A DNA stretch of 64,000 nucleotides, from NCBI GenBank assembly GCA_019916065.1, contig CM034240.1, positions 51,953,495 through 52,017,494 on the forward strand, given 5' to 3'. This document shows positions 58,401 to 64,000 of this stretch, in pieces. Positions within the stretch are counted from its first letter, which is position 1. Every line of letters starts with the position of its first letter. The position numbers and the translations under genes were made by a program. The notes under the pieces were generated by a model. It searched no databases. It was not told where the DNA came from and saw only the letters and a program-made list of their open reading frames with translations. Source of the DNA: Vitellaria paradoxa (lineage: Eukaryota > Streptophyta > Magnoliopsida > Ericales > Sapotaceae).

Positions 58401-61067
58401 TGCAGGCCAGTGTAGTTCTGTTAGCATCACATGCAGTTAAGATAGCGCTCTCAATCCTAAAGTGCCTAGAAGGCTGACTACGCTTGCCTTGTTTCTATTA
58501 ATAAATTCTCATTGGTGATGATGACGAGCTGGATATTTATGGGAGTGTTGTTATTGGGTCTTGCATTATGTTATAAACTCAATTCTCTTGATCATCGATA
58601 AAAAAATGGTTTCCTAGAGTTTGTTGATTTTTTGGGTGCATGTTGACGTCAATGACGTGCAATGCTTTGCAGTAGCATGACATGTTCTAAGTTTGCAGAG
58701 CCAATGTTTTGGAAGCGAAATATTTTGAGGGACTTGATTTTCTTGAACATTAATAAAAAATGGTTTTCTAAAGTCTGTTGATTTTTTGGGCGCATGTGGA
58801 CTTCAATGACGTGTAATGCTTTGCTGTAGCGTGACATGTTCTAAGTTTGCAGAGCCAACATGATGAGTTGGAGACGAAATTTTTTGAGGAGAGAGCTGCT
58901 CTTGAAGCTAAATATCAGAAGCTTTATGCACCATTGTACACAAAGGTACGGGGAATGTCACCAAGTGTTGTGGCTTGCACGTGCATTTTTGTTCAATTGT
59001 ACAAATTTATTTTAATTGTTGATCTGTGTGCTCATCATGGTTTTTTTTTTCCTGTTGACTTTTAATGTTGGACGTCTTGCAGAGGTATGGAATTGTAAAT
59101 GGTGTTGTAGAAGTTGAAGGAGTTACGAGTGAGACTACAATGGACCAAGAGGAGGACAAGGGAACAGATGGTGATTGACTTATTTGCAAATTTCCACATT
59201 CTTCTTCCTCTTATTTCTCCTGATGTGAAAATATATACTCCAGTCTAATGTTATTTGCTGATATGTCTATTCAGAAAATGGTGTTCCCAATTTTTGGCTC
59301 ACCGCAATGAAGAATAACGAAGTCTTGGCTGAGGAGGCAAGAGATATAGAAGAAACTCCACCCCCTTCAATAATAATAATAATAATAAAATCCCCATCCC
59401 CAGCCTTATGTACTTTTATTTTTCTTCTCTTTTGGGCCTTTACCAAGTTAATCTTGTTTTGTTGCCCCTTGTTTAGATTTCAGAGCGTGATGAGGAGGCT
59501 CTCAAATATCTTAAAGATATCAAGTGGTGTAGGATTGATGATCCCAAGGGGTTTAAGCTTGAATTCTTCTTTGATTCCAATCCCTTTTTCAAGAACACTG
59601 TTCTAACAAAAACATATCACATGATTGATGATGATGAACCTATTTTAGAGAAAGCCATAGGGTAAGCCGCTATCCTTGTTCTCATGGTAAAAAAGTTTCT
59701 AGCTCCTTTAAAAGCTAATATATTTTTTTACTTTGCAGAACCGAGATTGAATGGCATCCAGGTAAATGCTTGACTCAGAAGATACTTAAGAAGAAGCCCA
59801 AAAAGGGATCTAAGAATGCAAAACCCATCACAAAGACTGAAAATTGTGAAAGCTTCTTCAACTTCTTCAATCCCCCTCAGGTCCCCGAGGATGATGATGA
59901 TATTGATGAAGATACTGTAAGTTCAACACTTAAAATCTGCTGAAATACTTGCCTTTTTCTTTTATAAGTAAATATTCGTTCAAAAGTTACCGAGATGCTA
60001 CCAACCCTGTACAAAAGAAAGGAGAAACTTCTATACATCAAAAAAGATTCTCAAAATACTTGCCAAAGTATTCATCAAACCTCTCTATATTCATTCTACA
60101 TGCCAAAATATTTGTTGAAGTCATTTGAGTATTATCATCTGGTTTTCTCTTGCTAACAGGCAGAAGAACTTCAGAACCAAATGGAGCAAGATTATGACAT
60201 TGGGTGAGTCTGTCATTCTGTTCAGTTATGGATGTTACAGTGATTGAATTTTTTATTTTTAACAATTGAGACCTCTAGCTTAATGGTACAAGATTTTGCG
60301 AGGAATTTTCTCATGGGAACTCAAATCTAATTGTTTTTACCCACTTGGTATGTGCATAGTCATCCGTGAAAGGGGAGATTCATGCCTATATTTTTCGTAT
60401 CTTGGTTTAATCTTTTGAAGTGTATCCTAATAAATCTGGTACTGTCTATAATGGATAATGACGGTGGTCCACTGGGCATTTTCAGCATCTGCTTTACTGT
60501 AACTAGATTATAGATAAACCTTGCCAATTTAATCTGAAACAAAGTAATATTATGTTGTGGTTATTATATGCAGTTCAACCATTCGAGACAAAATTATCCC
60601 CCACGCAGTCTCATGGTTTACTGGGGAGGCTGTTCAGGGGGATGAATTTGAAGATATGGAGGATGAGGATGAAGACGGTGATGAGGATGAAGATGAAGAA
60701 GAAGAGGACGACGATGAGGATGATGAAGATGAAGAGGAGGGCAAAAGCAGGAAGAAGGTAACCGTTAAAAATTCTATTAGTAAAGCCCAACTCTCACTTG
60801 CCTTCTCTGTTTTATTGGTTATCAATTTCTGGACTAATTGCCTTTTTCTCCACCTTCTTTATTGGGGGACATTTGATGGAAAATTTCTAGCAGTCATCTG
60901 GACCGAAGGTATGATGATATAACCTTGTAATGTTTCTTTTAATTTCTATAAAATGTAAAGTATTTTTTAGACATAATCTCGGTTGCTTTAAATTGCAGAA
61001 AACAAGCAGAGCTGTAGCTGGGGAAGGTCAGCAGGGTGAGCGTCCACCGGAATGCAAGCAACAATAA
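55441..61067 (+). CDS. NAP1: nucleosome assembly protein 1 (NAP1) histone chaperone
   Basis: Eleven exons: 55441-55510, 55627-55670, 55790-55885, 58853-58945, 59083-59170, 59275-59336, 59477-59661, 59739-59916, 60160-60203, 60574-60757, 60999-61067; 370 aa, all in phase. NAP1 binds H2A-H2B, moves between cytoplasm and nucleus and assists nucleosome assembly. Visible family marks: [20 protein letters not shown], a long N-terminal dimerisation helix over exons 3-4, [62 protein letters not shown], then an Asp/Glu-rich tail. The protein ends CKQQ, a CaaX-type farnesylation signal known in plant NAP1. Intron 6 (59337-59476) starts with GC rather than GT. Intron 3 is 3 kb and holds a hAT MITE and a duplicated partial exon. 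Length fits plant NAP1. Confidence 0.96.
56916..57124. mobile_element. hAT-type MITE in NAP1 intron 3
   Basis: 209-bp element with perfect 8-bp target duplications ACTACATG (56908-56915 and 57125-57132). The ends are inverted repeats CAGGGGCGGATCCA...TGGATCCGCCCCTG. Internally a second pair GTGGGGGC/GCCCCCAC is present. The 8-bp duplication and CAGGGG ends are diagnostic of hAT-derived MITEs. No coding capacity. Confidence 0.92.
57288..57393 (+). repeat. 53-bp tandem duplication in NAP1 intron 3
   Basis: Two units start AATGGATAGTTAAA at 57288 and 57341 and end near GGGTGAAATTA. Intronic; no function is evident. Confidence 0.8.
58570..58880 (+). repeat. 154-bp tandem duplication covering NAP1 exon 4 acceptor
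   Basis: CATGTTCTAAGTTTGCAGAG, comprising the branch/acceptor region and the first bases of exon 4, occurs around 58695 and again 154 bp later at the real exon. Upstream GTTGATTTTTTGGG-type sequence is also duplicated. The first copy continues into a degenerate exon 4 start whose frame meets TGA after nine codons. Confidence 0.85.
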
Positions 61068-63750
61068 TATTTGATGTTGCAGACAGCAACATATGAAGCA
61101 ATGTGGGTTGATGTTGGTGTCCTGAGTTTTTGAGAGTTCTGGTTCTTTGCGTTCTCCCCTTGTCTAGCACTGTTGTCTGTTTTCCTTCCCCAATTTATCC
61201 TTCTTTTATTTTTTCTTATGGGAGGAGCTATTATAATTTTTTTGGGTCTCTTGGTATTTAATTTGGGTTGCCAGTGTCTTGAATTTACGATGAAACTAGT
61301 CAGGTATATCTATGCTTTTGTCATCAATGATTTAAAATTTATGTTCCTATTTCGATTAACTTCCACGAGTACATTCTACTGTTGTTATTGATTGGTTAAA
61401 GGATACTGTATTAGAGTTCAACTAGTGGAAGCAGGTGGGGAGATATTGCGACTCCCTGAAGAAATTCAGGACAAGCCGCTATGGATGTACAGGAGTTCAA
61501 GTCCAATTCAAGGTTGTGTGGGTGTATGCACGTTACAGGATCTGCTTGTGTGCTAGGTTGTGTTGTCTTTGAAAGTACATAAATCTTTTGAGAAGTGTGA
61601 ATGATAATGGGTCAATTGTCATCTTGCCATTCTTGATTCTTCACTTCCTCATGTTGAGTGAAAGTGAGTGGATCAGAGAGCACCAGGCTTTCAGTTTCAT
61701 TCTATAGAGCCAGCATAAGGTACACTTTCAATTGGGTGTTAAATGCTCTCTTGAATTTTTTATTCATCACTCTTCTGTGTAACTTTAGTACATTTTATGC
61801 TGGGAAATCCAGCGACCTTGCTAGGATTGCGTATGGATGATAATCCAGATTTGTCAATCCAAATCATTTTGGGAGAAGAAATCTCTAAAATAGGGTAGGT
61901 TTGGGGTGCTTGCTTTTGATTGGACAACGTATGATCCTCAGCTTCAATTCATTGAATCATTAAGTACGTTTCGGATGCGGTATGCCTTAATGGTGGTCGA
62001 TGATTTTGTTTTCGACCCCCCCCCCCCCCAAACCAAAAAAAATGAAAAGTTGTTGAATTTGTAAATGGGGACTACTCTGTATTTGAAACCTACATAATTG
62101 TTCCTTTGCAAGGAAAACTCGAGCTTAATCACTGTTTTTTCAAATTTTAGATTTTAGAAACTCAACAGCATGCCATCACTGTCTGGTGGAGTAATATTGG
62201 AAGATGGCCGTTGGAGGATCGGAGCAAATTAAGAAGAGCTTGATAACAGTGAGCCCCTTCTATGTGGGATAACACATCTACAAGGCGTAATTGAGGGAGA
62301 GTGTCCTTAATCCAAAGTCAGGAGATCATTTGTGGCTAAGATCCCTGTGTTTAGCATTACATCCTCCTAAAAGAGGAATTGAATTGAAGTTCAATTTTGA
62401 AGGTGCCTGCAACTAATTTCAAAGGATGAATGGGCAGCTGTTGGTTTTGTAGCATTAGATGGGTGTTATGAAGTTGGGGGGGGGGGATAATATGTCCTAG
62501 GTGAATGGATCAATAGCTAAAGCTTTAGAGGGCAATTTTGCGAGAACTGCCGCAAGGTTGGAGCCATTAATTGGCAACAACATCTTGGATAGTTTGTTCA
62601 TTGCTTGGATGTTGGTAACGTTTAGAGTTTTGAAAAAAGTTAAAAAAAAAATAAAAAAATTGATGTAAAAGTAATACATGGTGAAATTTACTTGAAGAAA
62701 TTAAGTTAGAAACTTTTGAAAATTTTTGAAAAAATTTGGAGGTTCAAAGGAGAAGTTATTGATGACATGCAGTGTTGTTTGAATTGATGACATGAGATTA
62801 CTGCGCTACAGGAGGAAGGATGTTCACACTTTCGACTCACTTATCCCCAGCTTTCCTTTTGTATGGTTATAATTTTATGAATAGATGGGTTTCAGTAAGC
62901 GACAAATTAACAAAGCACGTGCATTTTAGTTGCCGGGGGATGTATCTATTTTCATTGAATGGATGATGCCGACAGAGAGAGGTGCTGGTGGGGCTGTAAT
63001 TTCCTGTTTGGTTAACCTCCTCAGCTCGTGACAATTACATATTGTGCTCTTAATTACTTGGTTCTGCGTAAGTTACACAAACTCGGGAAGTTTCTGTTGC
63101 CAACCAGTCTAAATCGGCGGTAATGGCTGTCACTGAAACACTTATAGCGACTCCCAAGCACTCATTGTGGTGGGCACAGAAAATGAAAGCTTGTGGAATA
63201 TGTATTGCTACTGAAAAAAAGGGTAGAAGTACCTATCCTTCTGGGTTTTGTATGTACTTGGCGGTGGACCCATCTATAGAGTTAGGTCCACCCCATGCTA
63301 AAATTTGTTCAGAAGCGTGACTAAATTTCCATTGCTATGGAGAGTTTTGGTGCCCGTGTACTTTCTTTGGTCTCACTGATCGTATTATGGCAAGCAAATT
63401 GCATGTGTGTAAGGTTAATTTGTACAGCTTACTAATGCTTGCTTTAAACCTAACTTATTTGGTTTTTTGTCCTGCATAAACTGTGTACCTTTTGAGTCAC
63501 AACAAAAACAAATCTGACGTGGGAGCTATGGCTCGAATGATATGCTATATTTTATTCGTAAGAGTCCCAGAATGTTGGAAGTGTATATTAAGAGAGAGTA
63601 GGAATAACTAATATAGAAAAGACCACAAATGTTTAGTTCATGTGGTGACAAGATCATCACATCTTGTTAATTAGGATGGATCTATATATATATATATATA
63701 TATATAAATGATGGAATTAATTCCCACATGTGGACTCTTTCTTCTTGGCT
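61068..63750. other. NAP1 3' UTR and NAP1-invertase intergenic region
   Basis: No supported coding exon. The NAP1 3' UTR occupies at least the first few hundred bases. Later parts hold a C14 tract near 62018-62031, a G run near 62475-62484, a family A repeat at 62617-62740 and a TA microsatellite at 63682-63705. Short open frames (for example near 63123-63320) lack family support. Confidence 0.6.
62617..62740 (+). repeat. MITE-like repeat, family A (copy 4)
   Basis: GTAACGTTTAGAGTTTTG, then ATTGATGTAAAAGTAATACA and GGTGAAATTTACTTGAAG, a diverged copy of the 3337-3450 and 40546-40665 repeats. Confidence 0.45.
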
Positions 63751-63930
63751 TCAATTGATCTGAGCTTTCTTCATGCTCCAAGCACTCAATCTGGAGATTC
63801 TTACACTCCCAGTTCCATTGTTGAATGCATACAAGTGGGCCCTATCACCAAGAGCCAAGGTTGGGTAGACCCGAGCAGTGATGCATGCCTTTCCTCCACC
63901 ACCAAAGCTCTCCACTATGGAGTGATCGAT
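63751..63930 (-). CDS. CWINV: acid invertase (GH32 beta-fructofuranosidase), last exon
   Basis: Minus-strand terminal exon of 180 bp, ending at a TGA (63751-63753) and preceded by the acceptor TTTTGTACCTAG (just above 63930). The rest of the gene lies to the right of the window. The translation includes [40 protein letters not shown] and [12 protein letters not shown], the conserved C-terminal beta-sandwich end of plant acid invertases. These enzymes split sucrose into glucose and fructose. The short tail directly after [10 protein letters not shown] favours the cell-wall over the vacuolar type, but that is inference. The NNGT is a likely N-glycosylation site. The catalytic NDPN, FRDP and WECP motifs would be upstream and cannot be checked here. 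Confidence 0.88.
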   Translation of the reverse strand: MDHSIVESFGGGGKACITARVYPTLALGDRAHLYAFNNGTGSVRISRLSAWSMKKAQIN

Positions 63931-64000
63931 CTAGGTACAAAATAAAAGAAAAAGTTAAGGTCAGGAATGTGTAAGGAACTAGCATTGAAATTACTTGAGC

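Noticed and set aside
60634..60825. Poly-Ser minus-strand frame in NAP1 exon 10
   Set aside because: It is the reverse of the GAT/GAA repeats encoding the NAP1 acidic tail.
63123..63320. 65-codon frame downstream of NAP1
   Set aside because: No recognisable motif, no splice or homology support; kept as non-coding.
1..64000. CRISPR arrays, bacterial operons, tRNA or rRNA genes
   Set aside because: The DNA is eukaryotic; the direct repeats seen are tandem or dispersed transposon repeats, and I could not support any tRNA or rRNA gene by eye.

Overview
This is nuclear DNA from a plant, most likely a woody eudicot. The protein-coding genes are intron-rich with AT-rich introns. Long stretches between genes hold AT microsatellites, MITE-like repeats and two nearly complete LTR retrotransposons. 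I cannot fix the species from the sequence.

Layout, left to right. (1) 1-2727 (+): 3' part of an IQM-type calmodulin-binding protein gene, cut by the window edge. (2) 3843-6699 (+): complete five-exon IQD (IQ67-domain) gene. (3) 7872-12672: Ty1/copia retrotransposon with 317-bp LTRs, a CAGAG target duplication and one gag-pol frame broken by two TGA codons. (4) 12673-23460: AT-rich intergenic DNA with MITEs, microsatellites and a possible solo LTR. (5) 23461-25165 (+): three-exon R2R3-MYB gene closest to MYB26. (6) 25166-30492: AT-rich intergenic DNA. (7) 30493-37272 (-): ten-exon SurE-like phosphatase/nucleotidase gene that lacks the canonical Asp-Asp pair. (8) 40814-52879: 12-kb Ty3/gypsy element of Tat type with 905-bp LTRs, an open-frame gag-pol with six stop codons, a 113-bp tandem array and an antisense, apparently spliced extra gene between pol and the 3' LTR. 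(9) 55441-61067 (+): eleven-exon nucleosome assembly protein 1 (NAP1) gene ending in CKQQ. (10) 63751-63930 (-): last exon of an acid (probably cell-wall) invertase gene running off the right edge.

The host genes do not form one pathway. They cover calcium/calmodulin signalling (IQM, IQD), secondary-wall transcription in anthers (MYB26-like), a phosphatase-like protein, histone chaperoning (NAP1) and apoplastic sucrose cleavage (invertase). From memory, homologues of several of them lie near each other in Arabidopsis, so the set may be an ancestral block expanded here by transposons.

The observations most worth a second look are: the antisense spliced gene inside the gypsy element; stops without frameshifts in that element, with almost pure transition divergence between its LTRs; loss of the metal-binding Asp pair in the SurE-like protein; a duplicated, decayed splice acceptor plus half-exon in NAP1; and a GC-AG intron in NAP1. 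Exon boundaries come from reading splice sites and family similarity by eye, without transcripts or database searches.
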